Assembly (NCBI GenBank): GCA_026826555.1
Contig: JAKSZT010053887.1
Span: forward strand, 61,378,233-61,442,232
Direction of reading: 5' to 3'
DNA: 64,000 bases
From: Tolypeutes matacus
Taxonomy: Eukaryota; Chordata; Mammalia; Cingulata; Chlamyphoridae
Below, piece after piece: positions 11,540 to 24,400 of this stretch. The notes beneath the pieces were generated by a model. The model was not told the DNA's origin, did no database searches, and saw only the letters and a list, made by a program, of their open reading frames with translations. Position numbers and translations under genes: made by a program. How positions within the stretch are numbered: position 1 is the first letter of the stretch; every line of letters starts with the position of its first letter.

Positions 11540-14500
11540 AACTCAAATTCACTCAAAATTATCAGGAATGGGGCGGGGGGCGGGAGAGGGGGCATTAACA
11601 GGGAAAATGCCAAGTTCTCTGAACAAGGTGGCTGTCATAAGAAAGGGCAGTACAGTTTTGAGTGGAATGTTTGGGTCAGGGAAGCTTGACAGGGTATGTT
11701 TTGGGGGTCTTTTTAGGGGCAGAATGGGCTATGATATGAAGCATTTGGCAAGGCCTTAAGGTATCATTCTTGATGTGAGAACTGAGAGTCCTCATAGGAT
11801 TTGAGAGTAAGGGTGAGGATCAAAATGATGCTTCAGGAAGTGGTAAAGGGATTTGAAAGTAGACTGGTTAAGAGGGAGAAGTTAAATATGTTTCCAAAGT
11901 GATCAGCTATTAGCACAAAGAGTCCTGCAGTGCAGTTATGGGAAAGCTGTGAAAGGGTGAGTTTGGGCATGAAAATTTAGACATTATAAGAAATTCTCTA
12001 TTTGGTGGGATTGATGAATGGGAAATGGCTCACAGACTGCAAGAGAAGGGAGAAGCCTGGGCTAAAAATGCAGTGTTGAGAGTCCCCCTTTATTTCAGAG
12101 AAAATGAAATTCTTATGAGCTGATGGAACCCCCTCATGCTGCCCCCAGTGAAGTGGTTATTCAAAGAGAAGCCCAGAATACCCTCCTGGGTTTCCTGGGA
12201 GCAAGGCAAGCAGCCCACCCAGCATTGCAGATGGGAAAGCAGCAGTAGGAGAAAAAGTTCACTTTCTTCCTGGAATATAAAGGGGAGACAAGCCTGGTCA
12301 GAGCAGGGGATCAAGAATACATTGAAAACTATTGGATTGGGATGGGATGGAGGCTGTTGTCAAAGTCAGAGGAGGGCTTTTGGTGGAATGGCAAGACCAG
12401 AAGGTGGTTTTAGCCTTAGCTGTTAGAGGGTCAACAGAGGAGGTGTTCTATGTTTTTATTTCCCTGGAACTTAATGCTGTGCTTGGCCCCAAAGATGGGC
12501 AAAGAAATTACAATATAAATTTAGATTAATTCATACCTATTGCTCAGATTACAATATTAAATTTGGGAGGAGATTGGGGCTATATTTCTACTACCGTCCC
12601 TTCCTGCCATAGAAAACAGTACAGTTCCTTGCACATGATAGGAACCGATGATTATTTGATGACAGTGAGTGAAATGAAGGAAGCTAAGTTGGAGGTGCAG
12701 CTTGGACATGGATAGAGCCTGCGGTGGTGGCTGTTTGGAAGAGTCAAGAAGCTTGCTCACAGGGAAGGGACCCTCGTGGGATATTCATTTGTAATTCATT
12801 CTTTCCCATGGAACACCAAGAAATTTCAAAGCACATGGGGAGGAGAGAAATACCAGTTCTGGTAGATATTTTCAAATATTATGACTAGAAAAGGAACTCT
12901 TCACAAATTTACTGTGTGTAGATGTTTTTGGCACTATGGTGGAATGAGCCCTCTTTTGATAGGTTTATTCATTTAAATTCAACAGATGGTTAGTTACTGA
13001 GCACCTCCTGCATCCAAGACATTGGACTAGGTTCTGTGAGGGTGTGGAAAAGAAAATAATACAGATCTCTATTCAAATAATCAAGATATAAATCAATCTC
13101 AGTCTACTAGGCCCATAAAGATACTACTCCATTTGATCAGTTCTATATTCAACCTCAAAGGTTGTGAATGGGAAAAAATTTGAAAGCCTCATCAATGGTG
13201 TTTTTTCCAAAGTTGTGGGGTAACTTGAGTCCAGGAATGGAAGGTGGGCTACCAAAGTGACCTTGTTCCTTTGTCTGATGAAACCTCTTTTATTTATTTG
13301 TTTAGACTGATTTTCTTTCTTCTTTCACTAAATGTCAGTAGTCACTGTCTCTACAATCTCCTTAACATGCTTTTCTTCAACATGAAACATCCAAACAATT
13401 CTCTCCTGGCATGGAAGAAATTAAAATTAACACTCCCAACTACTTGGGATGCTTATATGGCTACCCACTATGGACTTTTCTATTTTGTTACTGGCTATCT
13501 CTTGTATCCTTTGTGTTTACTAGAAAACAAAAGCAGAAGATGAAAGCTGTCTGATTCATACTTTAATGACATATGGAAGTTACTCTTGGGAAATATAACT
13601 GACCTGAAATAATCTTAAAACATCTTTTACTTCTGAGATCCCCATGTGCCGAAAACCTTATGTACATTGACAGGCAAATCCACTGGAACAGTTTAAGTAA
13701 AAGTATTTCTACATAGATATAATACCATGGTGTTATTTGCATAATAAAATATGTTGAGTTTGCTAAGGATACATAAAATGAATGCTGTTCTGTCTCCTAT
13801 ATGCCTTTCTATATTTTGATAGAGACAGAATTCTTGGGTTTGATGAAATGGGCTATTCTATCTTACTAATACAAGTAATTATATATTATATTGCTTGGTT
13901 CCAATTTTTAAAAATTGAGGTGAATTAAAACATTTTACCATAGATACCAAAATATTGCTCGGTAATAGTGTTCATGATCGTGGTATGATTTTCCATTTGC
14001 TACAAAATCTTTGTCATGCAGCATAGAAATGTGAACATATGGGTCTTGCTTCTTCAGAGATGAAGGCCCTGTCCCAGGCATAGAGGATAGATGCCTTGAG
14101 ATTTTCCTCCAGGCCTGTGGAGTCTGTCTGTCCACCCTTACTACCAGGCTAAGCCTTTAAGCCAGCTCCTTGCCAGGCTGCCTGCGTGTCTCCTAAGGCT
14201 GCACGGAGCGTCTGCTATGACTCCACTTGTCATCTGTGTTCCCCTGTCAGTGCAGTTTCTGTTCCTCTGGGTTATTTGAACTATTTGGGAAATTGCTTGT
14301 ACCCCTAAGGCATAGTCAGTGCCACAAATAGGAGGGCTGTCTGGACTTTGTGCCTTTAGTGGGATGACATTTTCTCAACGATCCTGGCATTTAATCCTTG
14401 GCAGACCACCCAGCATGCATTTCTCTGCATATCCAGGGGTGATTACTTGACCCTTAGGTCTGGGGTGAGCTGTGTAAATTGGCAGAGAGAAAGGGGTGAG

Positions 14501-14770
14501 ATGCGTTTAATTTCTCATCTGCCCCTCTCAACAACACTAATCTGAAGAGGAGAAAGAAGTGGTTTTTCCTTCAGAAGCTTTGGAGTGTATGTGGTTGGCC
14601 CCTGAAAATGAGAAATGATAACAAGTTCCTTTAAAGGCGTGAGAATTAAAGAAAAAAAGAGTATGAGGATTGTGCCTTGCCTTAAAATCATCTGAATTTT
14701 GTAAATCCACTCAATAGGAAACTATTTGGAGTGTCATCAGCAGCCACGCCCGCCTCCTTCCTTCTCCCCT
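11540..14770. other. noncoding stretch, no gene recognised
   Basis: No gene recognised. A weak old repeat of the 'ttactgagcacctcctgcatcc' type lies around 12960-13065, and 14130-14480 is somewhat richer in GC. The open frames are short and overlap on both strands. Confidence 0.6.
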
Positions 14771-14779
14771 CTCCCCAGC

Positions 14780-14965
14780 ACCTTACAGGTCAGCATACTG
14801 CAATCTTCCTTCATTCCTTTGCTCATTTGGTGCTCTCTGTCAGTCATGCCTTTCTTGAACTCTACTTGGCAAATCATACTCATCTTTCAAGGCTTCCTCC
14901 ATCAAACCTTCCTTGCCCACAGCATGGGCTCCTCACTTCCTCTATTTTGATTCATCTATCTATTT
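14780..14965 (+). repeat. LINE L2 fragment
   Basis: Contains 'ctcatctttcaaggcttcctccatcaaaccttccttgccc', close to the 'ttcaaggcccagctcaaatgccacctcc...gaagccttccctga' region of L2. The open frames here are translations of that fossil. Confidence 0.55.
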
Positions 14966-15177
14966 AATGCATTTAGCATTTCAGCGAGGAGTCTTCAGGA
15001 CACTGTTAGCTAAGGAAGGTGAAGGGTAATTTTCTTCCTATTATTTTTATTATACAATACTTGGCACCTCAAAAGGAATATATGTAACATAATATATATA
15101 TACCATATATGTAAGTAATGGTTTATAAAGATAAAATGAACACCAGTGAATTTACTGCTGTTTTAAGAACTGGAACA

Positions 15178-15417
15178 GGTAATCTAAGCACCTCTTAAAA
15201 TATATGTGTATATATATATATAAATAACATTTTTGTAAGCAAATACACATATATGCATATATATTTATATATCATTTTGCAAATGTTTGTATGTATTGTG
15301 AGAATTTTGATTTTTACCCATAATAAAAAAAAAAAACAACATTAGACAGAACATCTCAACAGAGAATCAATAAAGAAATAATGACCTTGGATAATACAAA
15401 AAAAAAAAAAAAAAAAA
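15178..15417 (+). mobile_element. short poly(A)-tailed retro-insertion sharing its head with the 42-kb element
   Basis: The segment begins at 'ggtaatctaagc' and ends in about 18 A residues (15398-15417). It is bracketed by the direct repeat aactggaaca (15168-15177 and 15417-15426), the usual mark of L1-type retroposition. Its first ~82 bases match 42164-42246 with only a few differences in the TA-repeat and the adjoining A-run. Downstream it continues into sequence absent from the 42-kb copy, including an L1 ORF2-like block around 15342-15396. It may be a severely 5'-truncated LINE copy that carried flanking DNA through the weak 3' end of its source (a 3' transduction). Confidence 0.7.
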
Positions 15418-15429
15418 CTGGAACATAAC

Positions 15430-16290
15430 CAAGCCATTGTATCTCCTTGCATGCATCTTCCCCATCCCATTTCCTTGCCTCATCCTAGAGGTAACTACTT
15501 CCCTGAACTTTACATTTATCCCTTCCCTACTTAAAAGATGGTTTTATTTCTTATGTATGTATTCCTAAACAATACATTGTTTGGCTTTGCTTGTTTTTGA
15601 GTTTTTAAAAAGGAATTTTTGGGGTCCTGCTTTTTGCCATTTAATAATTGGTTTCTAAGATTCATCCATGTAGTTCATTTTCACTGCTGTATACTATTTC
15701 ATTATGTGACTATACCACAGTCTATTTATTCATTCTCTTGTGGATGGGCATTTGGGATGGCAGCATTTTTGATATAAGCAGTATTGACATGAACAGTCTC
15801 AAACACATCATCCAGTATACAAATACAAGATTTTCTCTAAAGTTACACAGTTAGGAGTAGAATTGCTATGTCAAGGGATATATCACAAGGTTGTGCTACA
15901 TTGTTTTTTAAAGTAGTTTTGCCAATTTACACATACGTCAGCAATCTATAAGAGCTTCTGCATTCTTTACATGTTTACATCACTTGGTGTTATCAGACTT
16001 GCCAATCTAGAAGGTATAAAATATTATTTCATTTTAGCCATAATTTGTATTTTCCTGATTATTAAAGGGATTGAGTTTCTTTTCATATATTTATGGGCCT
16101 TTTATGTCTCCTCTTTAGTGAAATCCTGTTCATGTTTTTGGCTTATTTTTCAATTTCATTTTTGTTTTGGTTTATTTGAGAGGTTCTTTATATTTTCCAG
16201 ATGATAATCCTTTGTCAATTGTATCTTTTCCAAATATCTTCTCCTAGTTTTAGCTTGTCTGTTCCTTTCTTCTTCCATCTCTAAATGAAC
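15430..16290 (-). mobile_element. old LINE-1 fragment (3' region), inverted
   Basis: On the plus strand the order is 'tctaagattcatccatgtag', 'tactatttcattatgtgactataccacag', 'ttgtggatgggcatttggg', 'ggagtagaattgctatgtcaa', 'gccaatttacacatacgtcagcaat', 'tgcattctttacatg', and finally 'gataatcctttgtcaattg...aaatatcttctccta'. This is the reverse complement of the 3' part of ancient mammalian L1 elements. It is degraded, with no intact reading frame. The open frames at 15648-16204 are antisense translations of it. Confidence 0.85.
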
Positions 16291-16959
16291 AGAAGTTCAT
16301 TTAGATCTAGTCAGTTTTATCAGTCTTTGCTCTTATGGCTGTTTGCCAAGCACACATGGTTTTTCGTTACTGGATCAAACTCTGCATGTTGGAACAAGAA
16401 AGGCAGACAGATTTCTTCATCTGCTGGTAGAGACAGGCACTATGGTGGGCTGGTGCCCCATCCCATGCATAGCCCCTCACCATTTCTGTGCATGCCAGCC
16501 AGGATCTCCAAATGCTGAGCATGAGGTAGGTCAGAAGTGTCACAGAATTACATCCCCGGAATCAGCTCTCAACAAATGACTGATGGGAACTGGTGGATAA
16601 AACCCACAGCTCCTTCAGCTCTGCAGTACTGATCTATTTACACCGTTTTCACAGTTCCCCAGTGGTAACTGGCTTGATAACGCACCTTTTATTGACTTTC
16701 AGTCCTTCTTGGTCTCACTTCCTCACTCCCCTACTTGTATTTCCTGGGACCACCTCTGAGATAAACGACTTCCTCTTGAATCCTTGTTTCAGGATCTGCT
16801 GGCACAATTAAAAATGTTTTAGATGTAAACTTTAAAGTCAGGAACTTGAATACTTGTGATTTAGGATTGGATAAATATATCCTTTTTTTTTTTTCCCCCT
16901 TAACTGTTCCTGATGTTATTCTAGACCTGAGAAGATATTGTTATATGAGGTGCAGAGTG

Positions 16960-17105
16960 AGAGGGTGTATAGTTTAGGGATTAAGCATATGAACTCTGGG
17001 GATCAAACTAATGGCTTGTTGTGAGGATTAAATGCATAATTGTAAACAAAGAGCTAATACTAGTGTTTGGCCTATGGTAAAATGCTCAATAAATGTTAGA
17101 AACTG
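16960..17105 (+). repeat. MIR SINE, internally deleted
   Basis: 'gtttagggattaagcatatgaactctgg' at the head is joined to 'ttgttgtgaggattaaatgc', 'tgtttggcctatgg' and 'gctcaataaatgtta' at the tail. The central core is missing. Forward orientation. Confidence 0.8.
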
Positions 17106-17184
17106 TATTGTGAACCTTCTTGGAGACTTTGACGAATGACGTATCTTTTGATACATTTTGGGAGGAAGTGTTAATTATACAGTT

Positions 17185-17394
17185 CTTGTCACTTTTTTTT
17201 TTTTTTTTTTTTTTAAGATTTTATTTATTTTTTCATTTATCCCCCCCTTGCTGCTTGTGCTCGCTGGGTCAGCTAACCACGCCGTGCGGGCGGGCTTGCC
17301 TTCACCAGGAGGCCCCGGGAACCGAACCTGGGGCCTCCCATATGGTAAATGGGAGCCCTACTGATTGAGCCACAGCTGCTTCCCTTGTCACTTT
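17185..17394 (-). mobile_element. DAS-type tRNA-derived SINE, young copy
   Basis: A complete SINE read on the minus strand, from 'gggaagcagctgtggctcaat' at 17384 down to an A-rich tail seen as T22 at 17193-17214. It is flanked by an 11-bp target-site duplication cttgtcacttt (17185-17195 and 17384-17394). The head has tRNA-like A-box and B-box regions (ggttcggttcc) for RNA polymerase III. It differs from the copy at 52.3 kb at about 8 of ~170 positions by my count, mostly transitions. The family is one I associate with xenarthrans. Confidence 0.92.
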
Positions 17395-18039
17395 CTATAT
17401 GCCATTGCAATTAGGCTCTGCTGAAATCTTAGGACATCTGGTCTAACTATTCTAAAATTTTCAATTGTTTTTAGGAAAAAGTCTCAATCCTACGAATGTT
17501 GAACTCTATTCTGAGATCATCATGCATTCGTTGGATTCTCTTGTAAGGCATGGGGAGAAGGAAAAATGCCAAATGAAAACAGATTTCTCTGTAAATCTAT
17601 ACTTCTCATTTTCATTTAACTCAATAATACCTTACTCTTATTTGCTGGGGTTGTAAGGGGGAGAGGGAGGAAAGAGGAAAGTATATAAAGAAGGTTTTTG
17701 TCCCGAGGAAAAGCATTCCAGAAAGCTTGATTCTGTTAAATGGATGGAGTTGTAATTTGAATCTTTGTGGTTACCAAAGAGGCGCTTCCATGAGCATTTT
17801 GCTGACTAATCCTTGCTATTCTATTGGTGGATCTGACATGGATTTCCTAAACTTTTCTTTTCCTATGACTAATAATTGGAAAGTAGTATTTGGATATCAT
17901 TCATAATCTTTAACAGTATGACTTCCTGTATAAAAATTAGGCTTTATCAGTGCCTCCATTTCATAGATTGCTTCTGCATCAACCAAGATATTTTCCTTGC
18001 ATTTAAAGTATTTGGGATGCAGATTATTTTAATGGCAAG

Positions 18040-18190
18040 TGAACTAGATTTGAAGCCAGAAGACTTGGCATTGTCTGCTCCTTAATTAGATTTGTAACAT
18101 TGGGGCAAGTTACTTTAATATTATAAGCTTGGTTTACTCATCTGGGAAAGGAGGAAAATAATGAAATGTAGTCCTTAGAGTTGTATAAGT
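18040..18190 (+). repeat. MIR SINE fragment
   Basis: 'gatttgaagccagaagacttggcattg', 'taacattggggcaagttactttaat' and 'ggtttactcatctgggaaagg' follow the MIR core in forward orientation. Confidence 0.75.
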
Positions 18191-18352
18191 GGTAAAGTAG
18201 AATACAAAAACTGATTACTTCTTAAGAAGATTTTTTTTTTAAACTCAGGGAGCTTTTAAATTATTCTAAAAATTTTATAGTCAGATGATAGTTATAGTAA
18301 AATAATTTGATCTAATTTTCCTTTTATCTTCCTCTTGGTTCCAGAAAGACAT

Positions 18353-18476
18353 CGTTTTTTATTTTTATATTTATTTTTAAAGGAGCTTTAGATGACATAA
18401 ATGTTACGTCGAAAATATAGGGGATTCCCATATACCCCACCCCTTCCCCCTCCTACACTTTCCCCGTTAACAGCAT
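18353..18476 (-). mobile_element. 5'-truncated LINE-1 3' end with target-site duplication
   Basis: On the minus strand this reads from a G-rich tract (near 18440) through 'tatatgggaatcccctatat' to 'gtcatctaaagctccttt' and an A-rich tail, the layout of an L1 3' untranslated end. It is flanked by 12-bp near-perfect duplications ccagaaagacat (18341-18352) and ccagaaagatat (18477-18488). Its last ~50 bases align loosely with the 3' end of the composite element at 42.1-42.2 kb, which suggests that element also ends in an L1-type 3' UTR. Confidence 0.75.
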
Positions 18477-18489
18477 CCAGAAAGATATT

Positions 18490-19590
18490 CTTTAAAATAT
18501 TCATGCTAATGAATAATAAGGTAATCTTACTATGTAGTTCAAACTCAGTTATTTTGATTGAATTGATTTGGGCTTCTTAGTCAAAAACATAAAATTCATT
18601 GAGAATGAAGAATTTCTGAAAATTCTTGATTTTCCTAATCCATAATACTATTTGCTTAAATGTTTTCATTTATCCAGTTCAATTGGTCAACAACCTGATT
18701 ATATGCTAGTTTCTGTGCTTGGTACTGAAAAGTGGTTGAAAGAGAATTTCTGTGTGTGGCTACGTGGTTTCAACACGAAAGAGAAAACTAATCTCAGCAA
18801 TTCTTTTTGCTCATCTAAATCACACCAAAGAAACGGACTTGTAGAAAATCCACTTAACCAAATCCTTTCCCCTTTTTTTGCATCATATAGGCAGACCAGA
18901 CTCATTTGCAAAATATGAGTGTAGTGCAATATTTCTTCCTCAGCTATGTAAACAAAGGCATGCATACAAATAAGGGGTTATGGATCTTCTTACCATGTTC
19001 TGCAATAGCCAGTCATAGTCTTTTCCTATGTCAACATATTGTGAAAGATAATTGAAATTCCAGCAAGTGCCTATGTTATTAACAGTGGAGTTGATGCCAT
19101 TATAATCTTGTAAACATCCAAACGAATACAGCCGGATAGATTGAAGAATGATTAAGTGGTATAACCTACTGTAGTGCTTAATAATGTTACCATTTTGGTC
19201 CATTATTGGAATATTGTATCTGCTTGAATTAACGTTAATAATGGTGCGTTACTTCTATTGTCTGCTTGTTTTTAATCTTGATTTATGTAGTTAGCAAACT
19301 GAATGCAATTTGCGTTTTATGCAGTTTAGCAGAAGCACTATTCTTTCTGAACAAACTTTGAATAAAGATATTAAATATACAAAAGACAATGGTTTTGGCT
19401 CTCTAATTGTCTGTAGCAATGAAATATATATTTTAAAAGGAAACATGGGTTCACAAGAACCAAAATAGACACATAATCCAGAGGCCATTTGCTGGCAGAA
19501 TTTCTTAGTTTGATTTGACCCTCTCTTTGACAGTTCTCCTAAGGTAGGTTATTCTGGAGAAAACATATGTTTCCATTTTCTCTCCCTCTG
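18490..19590. other. noncoding stretch, no gene recognised
   Basis: Unique-looking AT-rich DNA. The part from about 19210 on (TTAACGTTAATAATGG, then a TTTGCGTTTTATGCAG block) has enhancer-like texture, but I see no gene or clear repeat. Confidence 0.5.
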
Positions 19591-19599
19591 CTTCCCTTT

Positions 19600-19880
19600 G
19601 AGTCCCCAGGCTCCACTAGGGTCACAGAAACATTAAGGCTTTTGTCACTGTGATTAATAGCTCTTAAGATCATCTTTAATTCACTCACTAATGACTGAGG
19701 GTCTTTCTGCTCTCCAAGTAATCGGGTGATGTATGAGCCGATAGTACACCTTGTGGCAGAGGTGAAAATCATTCAGGCAATGCAAATATTGTCACGGGAA
19801 CAAATGTTTTCCCTGTTAATAAAAATTAATGAATTCTACCCAGGAGCTAGTTAAGGAAGCTGTGGTGAAGGATCTCCCAG
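19600..19880. promoter_or_regulatory. candidate conserved noncoding element
   Basis: Repeat-free block with a perfect POU octamer ATGCAAAT at 19780-19787, CTGTGATTAATAGC near 19650, AAGTAATCGGGTGATG near 19718, and TTAATAAAAATTAATGAATTC near 19815. CpG positions in words such as 'gtcacgggaa' and 'gagccgatag' are retained in an otherwise CpG-poor region, which can indicate constraint. Inference only. Confidence 0.45.
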
Positions 19881-19889
19881 CACAAATAA

Positions 19890-21220
19890 CTTATTACTGT
19901 TAAGAATCACTTGTGCATCCTTTTCTAGGTAGAGAAAAAGACAGTAATTGCTGTGTATTTCTACATTTCCATAAGAGATGAAACAATGCCAAACTAATTT
20001 AATTATAGAAATGGATTGTGGTGTTTCCAAATTAATATTTCAGGTTCTTGAGTGTATTTAGAATTGTGAACTTCGGCATCTTATTATTTTCTTTAACCTT
20101 GGTTGAACTGCAGGCTTCTAGCACTGTACTAACCTAATGAATACATTCCTCTCTTCATAGCCTAGTTAAGACCAAAAATTATAGTGGTCAGGGTTTATAA
20201 CTATAAAATGATGTAATGAAGTTTAAATTTGAAAAACTCCTGGTAACACATCATAAAAGATTGATGAAACAGACTGGAGATTAAGTAGTTTGAATAGTTT
20301 TGGAGAGCAAAAACAGAAAAAACAACTTTGTTAACTCTATCGTTGTATTTATTGAATTCTTTAAAAATAAAAACATCTCCTCTCTTAAAAATTTGCCACA
20401 CATCATTAAAGCTTTTTCCATAATATTTCTACCTGAACCCTCAGCTCATTTTGAAAGACAATAAATGCTTGATATTGTGAGAAGGTGTGCTTGCTTTTTA
20501 TGTATTGAAACTTGCTGTAGAGCTAAATCTATTGTCTTTTTGTTTTATTTTGATAATCAACGGTTCTTTCTTCTAATGACCATTGTCTCGATTGAATAAA
20601 TATTTCTGAAATAGCTTGCAGTCCTTCCTCTATCCTTCCTCTATCATTTATGTCTTAGAACAGTAAGAAGAAATCAGTAAACTTTTAAAAGACATTCTTT
20701 TACCTCTCCACAGTGCTTATCTACAAAGGAACATATTACTGAGGGGGAAAAAAGCTCAACTTGTTACTATTATTTCTGGTAGGCACCCAAGGAGAGTAGA
20801 AAATTTGTTCTTTATCAATGCCAAGGACAAATTAGAAAAGACCAAGTAACTGAATTATGCATTTATATTTGCTTGCTTCTAAAGTGTCCTTATTTTTCTC
20901 AGAATGTTCAAGGGAAAATATTGAAATGTTGCTTGTATATTTTGTATATTCTCTCAGAATCTTTGTATATTTTTCAAATGAACTGAATTAAAAATATTAA
21001 AGGATACAGGATATTAATGATTTAAATAAGCTGAATTTTAAAATATAAAGGAAACATTAATTATTAAGTTTTGAAACTGAGGAATTGAACAATACAATTG
21101 AAGAGGTTATTCATGCTTCCCCCCAATCCTAAGTAAGACTGAACACATTTTTTTATTTCCAAAATGAATTCAGAACAATGGCTGTCCTATGTTCAGTTTG
21201 GAAGAAGGAAGATTTTTCTC
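19890..21220. other. noncoding stretch, no gene recognised
   Basis: AT-rich sequence with an 11-bp tandem duplication (ccttcctctat) around 20624-20645. No gene, RNA or dated repeat is recognised. Confidence 0.55.
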
Positions 21221-21224
21221 TAGA

Positions 21225-21420
21225 TTGGTGCTTCTCCAAATGTGGTCCTCGGATCAACTACAGTCAAATCCCTTGGTGGGGGGGTCTCACCTCGCAGTCA
21301 TACTGAACCTCTGGGACAGCACATGGGCCCTTCCTTGCATTTTTTTTTTTTCCTTCCTTGCATTTTTAACAAGCATCCCATAAGATTCTGACACAAAGGT
21401 TAGGCACTACTGCTCTAAAT
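21225..21420 (+). repeat. MER5A-like hAT fragment
   Basis: 'gtgcttctccaaatgtggtcctcggatca' at one end and 'cataagattctgacacaaaggttaggcactactgctct' at the other resemble the termini of MER5-type nonautonomous hAT elements. The middle is degraded and holds the T-rich duplication described separately at 21329-21367. Confidence 0.65.
21329..21367. repeat. direct repeats flanking an oligo-T run
   Basis: The 12-base word ccttccttgcat plus T5 occurs twice (21329-21345 and 21352-21367), separated only by extra T residues. This could be slippage duplication or an A-tail-only retro-insertion on the minus strand. Confidence 0.8.
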
Positions 21421-21429
21421 GTTATAGGA

Positions 21430-24400
21430 GAAATTCCATCATGACAACATTGGTTGAAATATATAGACTATTTTGTTATTCATTCACATAAAATGAATTT
21501 TCCACAATTGAGTTTCACTGTTTCCATAAACTTTTATATCTGACTCTTGATTCTAAAAGAAAAATGTTGCGTTTACACAGCTTCAGTACATACCTAGTGG
21601 GTAAAGGGTTTGGGCAAGTGCAGACAGCAAGGAAATCAAATATGAGCTTTTTTTTTGCCCAGAGAAGTTCTAATCACATAGTAAACAGTTAGAATTTACA
21701 CGGGTCTTTATTTAATCAGGCCTGAGAAGCACTATTTAGTTGTAGCTGAAGGAGAATCTTGGCACAGAATAGAACAATCTAGTGTAGCATTTAACCTTTC
21801 CCCTTTTAACTGCGCTTACAAGAATGTGTGTGTTTCTTTAAGAAGGTGCTGCATCTCTTTAAGCGCTGTTTGTAGTCTTTGATGTAAGGGTCATTTCACT
21901 GTGAACACAATTTAAAATTTAATATTAGGAAAAATGGATGAAATAGATATTTAGTCCAAAAGGACTTTTATAACCTATAAGATAGGAATAATGTATACAG
22001 TTGATGAACTTTCATAATTTTAAAGTTTTTGTGATCATTTTTAATGAAGGATGTATGCGGGTGTATGTAGGCGTGACTTTGATACCTGCTTTACCGTTTC
22101 ATAGATTTTTCCCACTCCCTCACCTCCTTGTTGTTGAATGTTCTGAAGTACCTTTAGGAGACCAACTGATAAGGCTAAATGAAATAATGAAAACAAAAGA
22201 ATGACAGTGGTGCTATCACCATTTGTCATGCCAAAGTGTCAGGATTAAATAGGGTCTCAAACTGGTCTATGGTTTGAGCTACATCCGACTTGCAGACAAT
22301 ATCGTTTAGGCTAATACTAATTATTACAAAAACGGGAAACCTCTTAAAAAATCCAAATTTCTGACTTCTCTTGAAGTATCAGATTATCTGGCAACACCAA
22401 GCCAAATTTCTACATGCCAACAATAGGCTGTAGCTGAATAGTCTGCCTCCTTTGATGAGTCATGGCTTCTACCATCCTCCTCAGTCTCTACCTATTGCCT
22501 TACGCTTCACTTCCCTTTTATGCTTGCCCCTTGTAGACATTTACCTATGCAAACACTAATCCATGCTGATGAACAGAGAACCTCAAATAGGATACTCTAC
22601 AAAATCTCAAAACCAGGTGTATTTGGCTTTAGGATCTGTGGCCAACTAGTCTCCCTAATTGTATACCTAATTGTAATCACCTTGGCAAACCTTGAAATTA
22701 GTTTGTGGCACTTTGAATCTAATCAGGTGAGTAATTTAGGAAATCTGGGCGTTACAAATTTGGGAAGCCAGCTTGAGCTCACATTTGGAATATGGACATT
22801 TTTACTTCTGATATCATTTGATTAGTAGCAGGTGGTTGAGGCCTTTGTTTCTTCTGTGTGCATTTTGGAGTCCTGTATTTCAGGAAGACACTGGTCTCGA
22901 TTATGTTCTACTAGCAACAGTAAGCCAATGGGTAGTGCCAGCATTAGAAAATAATCATCAGGACATCTATTTACAGTATTACAGCCTCTTAGTAACTACA
23001 GGAAGTTCCAGGCATCCCTGCTCCAAGCCTGCGTTTCCAAACTGACAGGTCCCTGCTACTCCCTTCCTACTCCTCCCACTTGGAAGAAAGGCCACAAGTT
23101 CAGATTCCCCCACCAGCTAAAGACTGGGTTTGTCTAACTCTGCTGTAAGCCCTTTGGCATAGCCCAACCCTGCTTCTTTCAGAGCACAAATCTTATCTTT
23201 TTTATTAGCAAACAGGATGGTTTAGATATGGCTTTATAGGACATTTGCTGGAGCATAATTTAATATGACTCATTTCCCCTTATATGTAAAGACAGTGACT
23301 GAAACAGACAAGGGAAAACCAAGCCCCAAAATGTTATTGGAAACTTGCACTTGAAAACGTAAAATTCTACTGGAGCCGAGGGATTTATTTAGAATGACTT
23401 GGCATTCTTTGCTTGATGTCTAAATAGGCCTTGTGATACCATTTTTGGCCTCACTTTGAACCTAGTGTAATAAAGAAGGAAATGAAAGCAAAGGTAAACT
23501 TAAAGTATTGTTTTACTCTAAATGCTTTCAGTAAAGGGTCTTGTTATCTAATGATTGGTACTAGATGGCTGGTATAAATCGTACAGTCTGTTCTTTGCAC
23601 TCATGGCTAAAGGAGGCAAAGGCAAAGGAAATCAATTGGAACTAGCAGGTAACAAATGACCAGTCTTAGGCAAACATAGCAGGTGGGGAAAATAGACTTG
23701 TGGACACATATTACCGAGAAGCCATGAGGGAGGCACTTTTTCTCCTTTTTCAAAGTCCAGTGCAGCTAATTGTACAAAGTAACTAATTGGACAACTACAA
23801 AAGACAGGGCTATTTTATCTGTCACTGCTACAGACTTGGAGCTGGGACTCCACTAATTTTTCAAGGACATACAAAAAACATATGACTTGAAACTGGTTTC
23901 ACAATATGAAAGAAAATGGCAAAATCAAAATTAATAAACATTTATAATTATAGTACTACGTTAGTCCATCAACTACAATTCAACCCATCTAGAATTGTGT
24001 TTGAATTGGGATGTGGGTATATTTTAATTTTTTGATGTATATGCAACTTCCAAAATTATGTAGCAAGGACAGGCAAAGGTCTTAAAATGAAGGATCTTTT
24101 TTTATAGCCATATAACATTTCTGCCACAGGCCATCCAGAATATTGGAAATGAAGATTATTGAAAAACAAATTACCTTTAGCCAGTTACATGAATAGGATC
24201 AACTTACTGTTCAAAGTAGTATCTTGCATCTACTTCGTAGGGTTAGGCATCCGCGGACTTCTTACTTCTGGCCTCTCTAAACTCATGCCATTCTTACTTA
24301 TTTTTCAAAGATTTTTAAAATTGTTAAGTTGCTTTCTGAAGTCTCTAAAGTACAAGTCAAGTTATATCTCTGAGCTGCAAGAAAGACAGTAGGACTCTTT

